Positions 26,047 to 35,523 of a stretch of 64,000 nt of DNA are shown one piece after another (position 1 is the stretch's first letter; every line of letters begins with the position of its first letter). Made by a program: the position numbers and the translations under genes. This DNA is from Marinobacter confluentis (GTDB lineage: Bacteria; Pseudomonadota; Gammaproteobacteria; Pseudomonadales; Oleiphilaceae), in contig NZ_SRPF01000001.1 of NCBI RefSeq assembly GCF_004785685.1, forward strand, positions 620,001 through 684,000. Reading direction: 5' to 3'. The notes under the pieces are model-generated. The model saw only the letters and a list, made by a program, of their open reading frames with translations. It did not search any database and was not told the origin of the DNA.

Positions 26047-27591
26047 TCATCGAAGCAAAGCCCTGTAATCTACTGCACGCTTGTTGACGCAGTAACAGTA
26101 TAGTGTGCCGTTGAGGCTCCTCCAGAACGTAGGAAGAATCCAGCGCCGCCGAATGATTCTGGACACGATTCGCTCGAAATAGTAGCTGAGTTTAGGCGCA
26201 TGAACATACCTGAAAGCGACCCAGGTGTTAACGCGATGTATGAGAGGGAACAGGCAAAGCTGCCAACGCGAGAGTAATTGCTCCTGAACGAGGAATTCGA
26301 AATATGACTCTTTAAGATCGGTGGAATGCGGTACCCCTGGAGTCGGGAATTTTGCAACAGATGCCATCTTCCGTTGCCCGAATAGCTCACGTGGCACGCC
26401 GGCCTGCTCGGCGATGCGGCGTGGAATAGGTCGGTCGTAGTCCGTTCCGATCCTCCACGGGTCCATTTCCTCGGATTCCGTGATTCTGACAATATCAGCT
26501 TTGCGCCGCGCGCCAATGAACGGAACAGGTAGTTGAATAAATCCTGCGCTTAACCGAATTTCTGAAAGACCGTGGCAACCTAAGTCCCAGCGCCCAAGGC
26601 CATCATCGACTGGAGTTGAATGTTCCTTGAGGCGGGATTCGGGATACCAGATCTCTCCGAGAGTTCCGGTCAACAGCAAACACGGGCTGGAAACTTGCCG
26701 TGTTATACTCAAAAAATTAGCGTCCTCATTGCTGTGAATCGCAGAGTGAAAAATATATTCTTCGGTAAAGCCATGTTCGAATGCACGACGCTCAATCGGT
26801 GCCACTTTCAATCCTAGGTGGTTGCCGATCTCCGTCCCATCATCATTCATCTCCCCTTTTCTGTCATGTTGCACATAAGTTCCAGCACCTTTAGATGTGC
26901 TGACCGTAAAGGCCTTGTCAATACCATATTCTTTAGCAAGGGAATTTACAGCGGTAGAATCATAGCCCCTAGATTGGGTGGAATAGATTTTCAAGGGGTG
27001 GGAACGCAATGGATCACGCGCGTTTGTAACAATTTTGGCGTAATTATTACGTAAATAGTCATAATATTCTTGAAAACAGGAAAATGAGGGCGTGTTCGGT
27101 TTTTGGACAACGGTCAAGGATCCAAGGGTTAGCAACAGGTTGTGGTAGATCAAACGATTGACAGAGCCTTGCAAAGTTGGAATCACCTTACTGTATTGGA
27201 AAATGCCCTCTTTTATGCTTTCGTTGATCTTATTGTATTGGCGAAACGATGGGTCCAGTTCATCGCCGATTTCGGCAAGAAGTAAGGGGAGCGAGTTGGA
27301 GACGGTAACTGTGGAGCCTGTCTGATGCCAATAAATGCAGTCTGTAGTGGAGGCAGGCGCTACGAACAGGATGCTGTCGTCGCTCGCAATAGCGCCCGTA
27401 CCAAACACACAGTCGCTGTTGCCGAAGTCCCCGTCAGCGAAACGACCGTTCCAGGCACCTTCAACAAGAAACGAGTCCGTATGTTCCACGTGTTCCCCGT
27501 GTAGGAAATCGACCTGAGCCTCATCCTTATGAACCTTGCCGAGCCAGGCTAATTTAGGAAGTTGAGTGGACATGGAAAACGTCATATTCAT
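26047..27591 (-). CDS. Asparagine-synthetase-like protein without catalytic glutaminase Cys
   Basis: A 514-residue protein on the opposite strand to its neighbours. An ATP-pyrophosphatase loop of the SxGxDS kind is visible as TQSRGYDSTAV near residues 205-213, as in asparagine synthetases. The first 190 residues resemble an eroded class II glutaminase domain (SILFVAPAS, VSNSLPLLLAEIGDEL where others have a SEIKALL segment), but the mature Cys nucleophile is absent: the protein starts MNMTF. I infer an amide or amino-acid ligase using free ammonia or another nucleophile, or a non-catalytic relative. ATG 27591 has AAAGGGAC upstream. Its function in EPS modification is inferred only from position. 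Confidence 0.65.
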   Translation of the reverse strand: MNMTFSMSTQLPKLAWLGKVHKDEAQVDFLHGEHVEHTDSFLVEGAWNGRFADGDFGNSDCVFGTGAIASDDSILFVAPASTTDCIYWHQTGSTVTVSNSLPLLLAEIGDELDPSFRQYNKINESIKEGIFQYSKVIPTLQGSVNRLIYHNLLLTLGSLTVVQKPNTPSFSCFQEYYDYLRNNYAKIVTNARDPLRSHPLKIYSTQSRGYDSTAVNSLAKEYGIDKAFTVSTSKGAGTYVQHDRKGEMNDDGTEIGNHLGLKVAPIERRAFEHGFTEEYIFHSAIHSNEDANFLSITRQVSSPCLLLTGTLGEIWYPESRLKEHSTPVDDGLGRWDLGCHGLSEIRLSAGFIQLPVPFIGARRKADIVRITESEEMDPWRIGTDYDRPIPRRIAEQAGVPRELFGQRKMASVAKFPTPGVPHSTDLKESYFEFLVQEQLLSRWQLCLFPLIHRVNTWVAFRYVHAPKLSYYFERIVSRIIRRRWILPTFWRSLNGTLYCYCVNKRAVDYRALLR

Positions 27592-28065
27592 AAGTGCAAG
27601 TCCCTTTGGATGTTTGTAGAAAAACCAGTTGTAAATCCTGTAGAGTTCATTCGAGAGTCATTTATTGGCAACTGCGAATTCTTGAAATACATGTTTTTGG
27701 GGGGCTAACTGTCTGCTTACATTGTTGAGGACAGGTAATGCACCCCCTCTATACGTATGACACACCCCCGCTCGCTCAGAAGGCCTAGGGCCAGTAAAAA
27801 GAAAAAACGTTTCAAGATGAAGCACGATGATAAGCCTCGGAGAGGTTGGCCGGTGTAGGTTGCAATTAATTAAGTTGCTTCTCCCATGAAAATATTATTT
27901 GTCGGGATGATGTTTTGCAACATCCCCAATGGCAAGCGGCGCAGATTTTAGCGTTGCTAGCTTATTTCTATCTTCGGAAACCGTGTCAGTCTGTGTATGA
28001 TTAAAGCCTTGGTAAGCTCTTAGACAACGGTAAACTTTTGAAAGCGATAACTCAGGGACGGTTGA
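27592..28065. other. Intergenic region between divergent genes
   Basis: No gene or RNA is evident. It carries the upstream regions of the minus-strand synthetase-like gene and the plus-strand ABC exporter. GGGATGATGTTTTGCAACATCC near 27905 can form a small hairpin (GATGTT with AACATC). TTTTGCA at the same place resembles a sigma-54 -12 box, but the -24 half is poor. Confidence 0.4.
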
Positions 28066-29874
28066 ATGCGAAGTACTTTCCGAAAGCTTTTCAGTATTCT
28101 CTCCTCAGAAGAACGCAGAACATCAGTCTGGATCTTTATTCTGATGGTGGTCGGGGCACTGTTTGAGGCGGCTGGCGTTGCTTCAATTATCCCCTTTATC
28201 TCAGTGCTTTCAGATCCTTCGATGGTCACTGAGAACGCCTGGTTGGCGAAAGCTTACGCATGGACCGGTATGGAAAGCGTTGAGGCTTTCACAGTTGCAA
28301 TGGGTTTCCTTTTCTTAGTGGTGTTTTTTGTGTCACTTGGACTGAAAGCGCTGAATCAGTGGATTCAGTTGCACTTTTCCAAGATTCGCGTCCACACGGT
28401 GGGTAGCCGTTTGCTTCGCGGCTATCTCGCGCAGTCCTACGAATGGTTTCTGAGCCGTCATACCTCAAAGCTTTCCACCACTATTCTTTCTGAGGTCAAT
28501 CAGGTTATTTCCAAATCGCTTCTGCCCGCCATCGAAATGGTGGCCCAGATCGTCGTGGTTGTTGCCTTGGTTACTCTGCTACTGATTATTGATCCAGTTC
28601 TGGCAGTTTCAGCAACCTTTGTCCTTGGGGGCGCCTATGTAATCGTTTATCTGGTTGTGCGTGGCCCTCTTTACAGGTTTGGCCGGCGTCGCTACCTGGC
28701 CAATCGTGAGCGCTTCCGGGTAACTCAGGAAACGCTCGGTGGTGTTAAGGATGTTAAAGTCGGCTGCCTTGAGCAAAATATGCTCGAGCGTTTTATGCCC
28801 CCATCTTTCAAGACGGCCAATGAGGAGGTCAAGGCGTCCGTTGTAAATATGCTTCCCGGTCACTTGATGCAGGCGGTTGTATTTGGCGGAGTGGTCGGCG
28901 TTCTTCTCTACCTCAAGCAGGCCCACGGTTCTATGACGGGCGCTTTGCCTGTGCTTTCGGCCTTTGCTTTCGCCGCTTATCGTTTGCTGCCGGCGCTGCA
29001 GCAGATCTTTCGACACATCACCGCGATGAGATCAAACAGCGCGGCTTTGGACGGTTTAATTGCGGAAATTCGCTCGCTAGAGGCAGTCCCAGACAGCCGG
29101 CTTCAGGAGCCCAGAACTCGTTTCCCTGAACTCAAAAAAGCCATCGAATTGGTTGATATCAAATATAGCTACCCGTCAACCACGGAGCTGGCTTTGAAAA
29201 GCGTGTCAGTGTCCATTGGCGCCAAGGAGCGCATAGGCCTTGTGGGTTCAAGCGGTTCCGGAAAGACCACAACGGTGGATGTGATACTGGGGCTGCTGTC
29301 GCCGTCAGCCGGCAGAATGCTCGTAGACGGCGTGGAAATAACCGCAGACAACGTGCGCCAATGGCAGCGGTCCATAGGCTATGTACCCCAGCATATTTTT
29401 CTGGCAGACGAGACGATTACCGCAAACATCGCGTTCGGCATCAAGCCGGAGGAGATCGATCTTGAGGCGGTAATCCGTGCGGCCAAGATGGCCAACCTGC
29501 ACGAGTTTATTACAACGCGTCTGCCAGAGGGTTACGATACCGAAGTGGGTGAGCGTGGTGTGCGGCTGTCCGGCGGCCAGCGTCAACGAATCGGTATCGC
29601 CAGGGCACTGTATCATGATCCGGAAGTGCTGATTCTGGATGAAGCAACCAGTGCCCTGGATAACCAGACTGAAAAAGCGGTTATGCAAGCGGTGGACACA
29701 CTCGCGAATCAGAAGACGATTGTGCTGATTGCCCACAGGCTCTCTACGGTACGCGAATGCGACCGCATCTACCTGTTGTCGAATGGACAAGTGGTTGGGG
29801 AAGGGCGGTTCGATGAACTGGTTCGGGACAGCGCCGAGTTCAGTGCCATGGCCTCCGGTGAGCCTTCAACTTAG
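28066..29874 (+). CDS. ABC exporter, fused permease-ATPase (possible flippase)
   Basis: A half-transporter of the MsbA/PglK type with 602 residues. Six membrane helices fill about residues 20-320. The nucleotide-binding domain has Walker A VGSSGSGKTTTVD (near 395), a Q-loop, signature LSGGQRQRIGIARAL (near 503) and Walker B VLILDEATSALD. It would work as a homodimer. No Wzx-type flippase is seen in the locus, so this exporter may move the lipid-linked repeat unit to the periplasmic face, as PglK does. Lipid A export is the alternative, but that gene normally sits elsewhere. ATG 28066 follows an AGGGA ribosome site. Confidence 0.88.
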   Translation: MRSTFRKLFSILSSEERRTSVWIFILMVVGALFEAAGVASIIPFISVLSDPSMVTENAWLAKAYAWTGMESVEAFTVAMGFLFLVVFFVSLGLKALNQWIQLHFSKIRVHTVGSRLLRGYLAQSYEWFLSRHTSKLSTTILSEVNQVISKSLLPAIEMVAQIVVVVALVTLLLIIDPVLAVSATFVLGGAYVIVYLVVRGPLYRFGRRRYLANRERFRVTQETLGGVKDVKVGCLEQNMLERFMPPSFKTANEEVKASVVNMLPGHLMQAVVFGGVVGVLLYLKQAHGSMTGALPVLSAFAFAAYRLLPALQQIFRHITAMRSNSAALDGLIAEIRSLEAVPDSRLQEPRTRFPELKKAIELVDIKYSYPSTTELALKSVSVSIGAKERIGLVGSSGSGKTTTVDVILGLLSPSAGRMLVDGVEITADNVRQWQRSIGYVPQHIFLADETITANIAFGIKPEEIDLEAVIRAAKMANLHEFITTRLPEGYDTEVGERGVRLSGGQRQRIGIARALYHDPEVLILDEATSALDNQTEKAVMQAVDTLANQKTIVLIAHRLSTVRECDRIYLLSNGQVVGEGRFDELVRDSAEFSAMASGEPST

Positions 29875-29988
29875 GGCGATCCTTTCTGGAGTCTGAGTCG
29901 GTAAAGCGAGCGCTCTTTCTTAGTAAGTGTATTCGTCGTTTAAACGCTGATAAACCGGATTTTTTCAGCGGTTAAAAAGGGATAACGA

Positions 29989-31920
29989 ATGTGTGGATTT
30001 GCCGGAGGGTTGGCAGGAAATACAAGCAAGCGCGGGTTCTCTAATGAGGTGCTCAAAGCTATGGGTGATGCTTTACTGCATCGCGGACCTGACGGCGAAG
30101 GCATTTGGACAGAAGGTGGGGCGGGCTTGATTCACCGGCGCCTTGCGATCCAGGACTTGTCTCCAGCTGGTGCACAACCCATGCTTTCCCCAACCGGCCG
30201 ATATGTCATCGCCTTCAACGGTGAAATCTACAATTTTGAAACTATCCAAAAAGAACTAATAGCTTTGGGTTGCAGCTTCAAAAGCCACTCTGACACGGAA
30301 GTTATGCTGGCAGCGTTTGAGCAGTGGGGGCTTGAGCCTTCTCTTGAAAAATTTGCAGGTATGTTTGCTTTCGCACTGGTGGACCGTGAAAAAGGCTTTT
30401 TGCATCTTGCGCGGGACCGGATGGGCGAAAAGCCCCTCTACTACGGCTGGCAGCAGGGTACCCTGTTGTTTGGGTCTGAACTGAAGGCGATGCGCCAGCA
30501 CCCTGACTGGGTCGGGGAGATTGACAGATCGGTTCTGCCATTGTTGCTTCGTCATAATCTTATTCCAGCCCCGCATTCCATCTATCAGGGTATCTGCAAA
30601 CTGCTGCCCGCTTCCTATGTTTCTTTTAAGCTGGAAAATCTGCAGTCGGGCGTGATGCCGGAGCCACAGCGGTACTGGGAACTTGAGGCACAGTTTGCTG
30701 AGCGCCCCGGCCAGACGCTGGAAGGCGCGGCCAACGAACTTGAAAAGCTTCTGACAGAAGTAATTTCAGAGCAGATGATTTCTGATGTTCCCCTGGGGGC
30801 TTTCCTGTCTGGGGGTATTGATTCTTCTACCGTTGTTGCCCTGATGCAGAAACAGGCCACCACACCGGTGAAATCTTTTAGCATCGGATTCAAAGAGGCT
30901 GGCTTTAATGAAGCCGAGCATGCCGCGGTCGTGGCCAGGCACCTTGGAACCGAGCATACCGAACTGTATGTGAGCGAGCAGGATGCGCTCGATGTGATTC
31001 CCAAGCTGCCGCAGATGTATTGCGAGCCTTTTGCTGATTCTTCCCAGATTCCGACCTATCTGGTGAGCAAAATGACAAAGCAGAAAGTGACGGTTGCCCT
31101 TTCCGGCGATGGTGGCGACGAGCTTTTTTGCGGTTATACCCGTTATCTTGCCATGGCGTCTGCCTGGCACAGCCGGAAGGCTCCGAGGGCCCGGTTGAAA
31201 AACCTGATTTCCCGCCTGCCGGCAACACCCGCGGCGGCTCTGATCAAAGCGGGGGTGCCATCACAGCGAGGACGCTCCATCGGAGCCATAAAGCAGCGCC
31301 TGGCGTTCACCCGAGCGGTATCCCGTGCTGATTCACTATCTGAATATTATCGCCAGGGAGTGTCTTACTGGCCGTGTCCAGAGCAGTTGTTGGGGGCGGC
31401 AAAAGAGGCGCCATACGGGCTGACAGCCCCTTTGCCAGCCAGTATTGCGCCGGAAAGCCTGAAAACGCTGATGTGGCGTGACCTGAACTGGTATCTGCCG
31501 GACGATATTCTGGTTAAAGTAGATCGGGCTGCCATGGCCTGCAGCCTGGAAACCCGGGTGCCATTGCTTGACCACCGGGTTGTATCCTTTGCTCTGGGGC
31601 TGCCGACGTCTTTAAACGTTCACGATGATGTTGGCAAACAGGTTCTGAGATCAGTGCTGTACCGCCATGTGCCTCGGGAACTTATTGACCGGCCCAAGCA
31701 GGGTTTCGCTGTGCCCATAGCCCAGTGGCTACGTGGAGCACTGCGCGAATGGGCAGAGGAGCTTCTTGAATATAAGACCCTTACCGATCAGGGATACTGG
31801 AATGCCGTCGCTGTGAGGTGGTTCTGGAAAGAGCACCTTTCCGGGCGCGAGGATTACAGTTTTGAGCTGTGGGGTATCCTTATGTTCCAGGCTTGGTTGG
31901 TTCATCAGGAAAGGAACTGA
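29989..31920 (+). CDS. asnB: Asparagine synthase (glutamine-hydrolysing), second copy
   Basis: A complete two-domain enzyme of 643 residues. MCGFAGG supplies the Cys2 nucleophile; HRGPDGEG, RRLAIQDLS and FNGEIYNFE are typical of the glutaminase domain. The synthetase domain has SGGIDSS near residue 274, SGDGGDELFCGYTRY, DILVKVDRAAMA and LETRVPLLDH. It resembles the amidotransferases often present in XrtA loci. It is clearly a paralogue of the gene at 15649 and has higher GC. ATG 29989 follows AAAAGGGATAACGA. The degenerate relative at 31978 lies directly downstream. Confidence 0.92.
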   Translation: MCGFAGGLAGNTSKRGFSNEVLKAMGDALLHRGPDGEGIWTEGGAGLIHRRLAIQDLSPAGAQPMLSPTGRYVIAFNGEIYNFETIQKELIALGCSFKSHSDTEVMLAAFEQWGLEPSLEKFAGMFAFALVDREKGFLHLARDRMGEKPLYYGWQQGTLLFGSELKAMRQHPDWVGEIDRSVLPLLLRHNLIPAPHSIYQGICKLLPASYVSFKLENLQSGVMPEPQRYWELEAQFAERPGQTLEGAANELEKLLTEVISEQMISDVPLGAFLSGGIDSSTVVALMQKQATTPVKSFSIGFKEAGFNEAEHAAVVARHLGTEHTELYVSEQDALDVIPKLPQMYCEPFADSSQIPTYLVSKMTKQKVTVALSGDGGDELFCGYTRYLAMASAWHSRKAPRARLKNLISRLPATPAAALIKAGVPSQRGRSIGAIKQRLAFTRAVSRADSLSEYYRQGVSYWPCPEQLLGAAKEAPYGLTAPLPASIAPESLKTLMWRDLNWYLPDDILVKVDRAAMACSLETRVPLLDHRVVSFALGLPTSLNVHDDVGKQVLRSVLYRHVPRELIDRPKQGFAVPIAQWLRGALREWAEELLEYKTLTDQGYWNAVAVRWFWKEHLSGREDYSFELWGILMFQAWLVHQERN

Positions 31921-31977
31921 TAAAAGGATTTGTAGAGATTTCCAACGAAATTATTAGCTTATGTAAAGGGACTGATT

Positions 31978-33690
31978 ATGTTTGCTGGCGTCATGATGCT
32001 CAATTCAAAACAGGCTGTCTCATCGGAATACGGAAAAGCCCTGTGCCAAAATCTATCTCGCCAACCTGACGAAGACATAGTAGAGCTTGATTTTGAGCAC
32101 GCTTATATCGTGCAGGCCAAGGTTGGCGCTCTTACCTCATATGATGGCCTATCAAAACATGAGCCGCATGCTGCCTCACTTTTGTCGGGTGAGCCACTTG
32201 GGCCCGCTGGAAATATTGATGGTGATCATAAGTTGATTGATAAGGAGTTGGCCGAAGGGAGCTACCCTGCGCTGCGCGAATGCCGCGGGGCTTTCTGTGG
32301 GGCTAGTTACAGTGAGGCTGCGGGTGAGCCGGTTCTGCACTTGTTTTCCGATAAACTTGGAGTCAGGCCCATTTACTATTGGTGCGATGAAGAGATGGTC
32401 GTTTTTTCAACGGCCTTGAGGGTCTTGGAAGCCTTACCCTTCGTCCCAAAAGTTCGCGATGATGTGGGCGTTGCAGAATCTATCGCGTTTGGGTACCCCC
32501 TGGCAGAGCGTACTCAATACGTCGGTATAAATGTCTTACGCGAGGCGGAGATCGTTAGCTTCTCTTCTGATGGCATCTCAAGGGCCTGTTACTGGCGTTG
32601 GGATCAGGTTCCTACCCAGGAGATTTCAGATAAAGACGCCTTGGAAAAGGCCTATAAGCTGTTTGCGGATGCGATTAATATAAGGCGGCGCGGAGATCGC
32701 GAGGTTGGTGCTTTCCTCAGTGGCGGTATGGATTCACGAGCGATAGTGGCGATGCTCCATGCATCGGGTGCTGATATACAAGCAATCAACTTTTCCCCAG
32801 ATAGGTCGCAGGATCAGGCGCTTGCGCGTGCCTATGCCGAACAGATCGGCGTCTCCTTCTTTGCTGCTCCGAGGAACCATAGTTCGAAGGATGGCTTCCG
32901 AATGGCGCTGACTAGGTTCGTGCGTGATTGCATAGACCGTGGTGAGATTAAAGCAGAGAGACCGAACGGTCTTTGGTCTGGCGATGGTGGAAGCGTTGGG
33001 TTGGGTAATGTTCACCTTGATGACAAGCTGTTATCACTTTTGAGAGGTGGTGAGCGCGGATCTGCAATCAAGCATCTCTTCCAGATTTGCCAGATTGGAT
33101 TTCCTTACCGTCTACTCCAGCCTAATGATAGAAAAATCGTTGCCGATCTACTGCGCACAGGCGTTGAAAATGAACTTGACCGTCTTGAGTGTGCGGATCC
33201 CGGTCAGGCTATGTTTCTGTTCCTGATGGTGAATGACCAGAGAAAACATTTGTATGATGTCTACGAGGATCTCGACTTACATCGCCTCGAATATCAACTC
33301 CCTTTCTTTGATAGTAATTTACTGGAATTCATATGCGGGCTTCCTGTGGATTACAGAAACAACCACCGATTTTACACGGATTGGTTCTCGGTATTTCCGG
33401 AGAGCACTCGATTGGTGCCATGGCAAACCTATCCTGGGCATGTTGAATGTCCGTTACCTATCCCCGAGAACCTTTCTTATCAGTGGGGCCGTCCAAAACC
33501 TCAAAAGCTCACCACGAAGATTGCTTCAAGAATTTCAAGTGGTATTGAAGCCCTCAGGCTCGCCTTGGACCCTGCAGGTCTCGGTCCGGTGCCAAGAAGT
33601 AGGCTCCTAGCGCTGGCAGGAATACAGTTGCTTTGCATTAAGGACTATTCCTATGCAGTTAAAGCGGCTGAACGTTATCGGTTGGGCTGA
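31978..33690 (+). CDS. Asparagine-synthetase-like protein, glutaminase Cys replaced
   Basis: This has the domain order of an asparagine synthetase over 570 residues, but the N-terminus reads MFAGVMML instead of MCGI, so the nucleophile Cys2 is Phe and glutamine hydrolysis should be lost. The glutaminase fold persists (LFSDKLGVRPIYYW, FSTALRVLEAL). The synthetase domain keeps the PP-loop SGGMDSRAIVAM near residue 248, but WSGDGGSVGLGN replaces the usual SGxGGDExFxGY. It may form amide bonds with another nitrogen donor, as beta-lactam synthetase relatives do, or pair with the intact copy upstream. ATG 31978 follows AAAGGGAC at 58 nt from asnB. Confidence 0.75.
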   Translation: MFAGVMMLNSKQAVSSEYGKALCQNLSRQPDEDIVELDFEHAYIVQAKVGALTSYDGLSKHEPHAASLLSGEPLGPAGNIDGDHKLIDKELAEGSYPALRECRGAFCGASYSEAAGEPVLHLFSDKLGVRPIYYWCDEEMVVFSTALRVLEALPFVPKVRDDVGVAESIAFGYPLAERTQYVGINVLREAEIVSFSSDGISRACYWRWDQVPTQEISDKDALEKAYKLFADAINIRRRGDREVGAFLSGGMDSRAIVAMLHASGADIQAINFSPDRSQDQALARAYAEQIGVSFFAAPRNHSSKDGFRMALTRFVRDCIDRGEIKAERPNGLWSGDGGSVGLGNVHLDDKLLSLLRGGERGSAIKHLFQICQIGFPYRLLQPNDRKIVADLLRTGVENELDRLECADPGQAMFLFLMVNDQRKHLYDVYEDLDLHRLEYQLPFFDSNLLEFICGLPVDYRNNHRFYTDWFSVFPESTRLVPWQTYPGHVECPLPIPENLSYQWGRPKPQKLTTKIASRISSGIEALRLALDPAGLGPVPRSRLLALAGIQLLCIKDYSYAVKAAERYRLG

Positions 33691-33731
33691 GGTGTTTTTA
33701 GCAAAGTCAAAATTGATATTGGAAGTTCAGA

Positions 33732-34616
33732 ATGACCTCAGACGATAAACCTCATGTCAGCATCATTACACCCACATTCAATCGTGCGGATTTTATTGAA
33801 CAGGCCGTCGATAGTGTGCTTAAGCAGTCGTATCAAAACTTCGAACTCCTTATTATTGACGATGGTTCTACGGATGACACTAAAGAACGACTTGCTACTG
33901 TTCTTGAAGATGCACGGGTGCATTATTTTTATCAGGCGAATCAGGGGCAGAGCGTTGCCAGAAATCTAGCGCTATCCCGAGCAAGTGGCGATTTGGTTTG
34001 TTTCCTCGATTCGGATAATTATTGGCCCGAAAACAAGCTTGAAATTCAGTTGACCAAATTGGCCGAACAGCCGGATGTTGATGTCGTTTATGGAGATATA
34101 GTTACTGTCGATGAACAGGGTCAGGAAATCTCCAGGAAGAATATGAGGCGGTACTCAGGTGATATTGCTAAATATATGATTCGGGACAACTGTGTGAGCA
34201 TGAATACGGCAATGGCCCGGCGCAGATGTTTTGAAGAGCTCGGCGCCATGAGTGGAACTCGGCGTGTGGCGGATGACTATGATTTGTGGCTGCGGTTTTC
34301 GGCTCGGTTTCGCTTTCATTATATGCCTGAATTCCTGGCTTTTTATAGGGTCATGGAGGACCAAATCTCTTCTGACAAGTCCCGACGATTCGATTCTAAC
34401 TGGCAGATTATCAATGATTTCAGACGGGATTTTCCCAGTGCAATGTCGAAGAAGGATTTTGATTCCGGCTTTGCGGCTTTTCATTGTAGAAAAGCTAGAT
34501 ATCTCGCCGGTCAAAACCTTAAAAGGAGAGCACTCGTAGAGCTTCTGAAAGCGTTAAAGTTTGAACCAGCAGGGCGCGTTACATGGAGAAGTCTTGCGGC
34601 TATTCTTTTGAAATGA
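33732..34616 (+). CDS. Family 2 glycosyltransferase (tandem copy 1)
   Basis: GT-A fold, 294 residues: VSIITPTFNRADFIEQAVDS, ELLIIDDGSTDDTKERL and CFLDSDNYWPENK. The metal motif here is DSDN, where the neighbour has DSDD. It shares long blocks with the next gene, such as VADDYDLWLRFSAR and RVMEDQISSDK, so the two arose by tandem duplication. The ribosome site is GGAAG before ATG 33732. It starts 41 nt after the synthetase-like gene. Confidence 0.9.
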   Translation: MTSDDKPHVSIITPTFNRADFIEQAVDSVLKQSYQNFELLIIDDGSTDDTKERLATVLEDARVHYFYQANQGQSVARNLALSRASGDLVCFLDSDNYWPENKLEIQLTKLAEQPDVDVVYGDIVTVDEQGQEISRKNMRRYSGDIAKYMIRDNCVSMNTAMARRRCFEELGAMSGTRRVADDYDLWLRFSARFRFHYMPEFLAFYRVMEDQISSDKSRRFDSNWQIINDFRRDFPSAMSKKDFDSGFAAFHCRKARYLAGQNLKRRALVELLKALKFEPAGRVTWRSLAAILLK

Positions 34617-34647
34617 TATCGCGCAGACCCGTCTTGGGGATACCGAC

Positions 34648-35523
34648 ATGCCAACCGTAAGTGTAATAATGCCAACTTTTAACAGGGCAAAATTCCTTCC
34701 TCAGGCTGTTGGTAGCGTTCTGTCTCAGAGCTATGCTGATCTGGAGCTCATTATCATAGATGATGGCTCGACAGATGACACAGTTAAGGTGTTAGCTCCG
34801 TTTTTAAACGATGACCGCGTTCGCTATTTTCATCAAGAAAATCGTGGCCAGAGCAAAGCTCGGAATGTCGGCTTGAATCAGGCCAGTGGCGAGTTTATTG
34901 CTTTTCTCGACTCAGATGACACTTGGGCCACAGAAAAACTTAAAAAACAAGTGGCCCTGATTAGCAGATTACCTGGGGCAGCAATCGTTCATGGCGATGA
35001 GGAGACCGTTAACGAGAAGGGTGAGGTAATAAGTTTCGATAATATGAAGCGCTATTCAGGCCGAATTACGCGCCAGCTTTTGGCGGATAACAGCGTGAGC
35101 ATTACGACGGCCCTGGTGCGCCGTAAGTGTTTTGATGAGATGGGCGGCTTTCAGGCAAGCCATGGTGTCGCGGACGATTATGACCTCTGGTTGCGGTTTT
35201 CTGCCCGTTATCTGTTTCATTATGAGCCTGGAATTGTCGCGTCTTATCGTGTGATGGAAGATCAGATTTCATCGGATAAACGCCGGCGCTTCGCAGCCAA
35301 TGAAATGATCATAAGGAACTTTCTGAACCAGTACGGTGATTCGGTTACGCCCCGGGAAAAACGCTGGGGTCTGGCACGTTTTTATTGTCGTTCCGCCCGG
35401 TATTTCGCAAGTGTTGGCGAACGGAAAAAGGCTGCCAGGGATATTGTCAGGGCCTTTAGCAATGCACCCATGGATTCGGTGGTATGGCGGGCTCTGTTCC
35501 GGATTCTGGTGCCGCAAAAATGA
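34648..35523 (+). CDS. Family 2 glycosyltransferase (tandem copy 2)
   Basis: GT-A fold, 291 residues: VSVIMPTFNRAKFLPQAVGS, ELIIIDDGSTDDTVKVL and AFLDSDDTWATEK. It is the paralogue of the gene just upstream, with the same C-terminal organisation and the standard DSDD motif. The pair may add similar sugars at neighbouring positions or have diverged in donor use. The stop overlaps ATG 35520 of the next gene. Confidence 0.9.
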   Translation: MPTVSVIMPTFNRAKFLPQAVGSVLSQSYADLELIIIDDGSTDDTVKVLAPFLNDDRVRYFHQENRGQSKARNVGLNQASGEFIAFLDSDDTWATEKLKKQVALISRLPGAAIVHGDEETVNEKGEVISFDNMKRYSGRITRQLLADNSVSITTALVRRKCFDEMGGFQASHGVADDYDLWLRFSARYLFHYEPGIVASYRVMEDQISSDKRRRFAANEMIIRNFLNQYGDSVTPREKRWGLARFYCRSARYFASVGERKKAARDIVRAFSNAPMDSVVWRALFRILVPQK

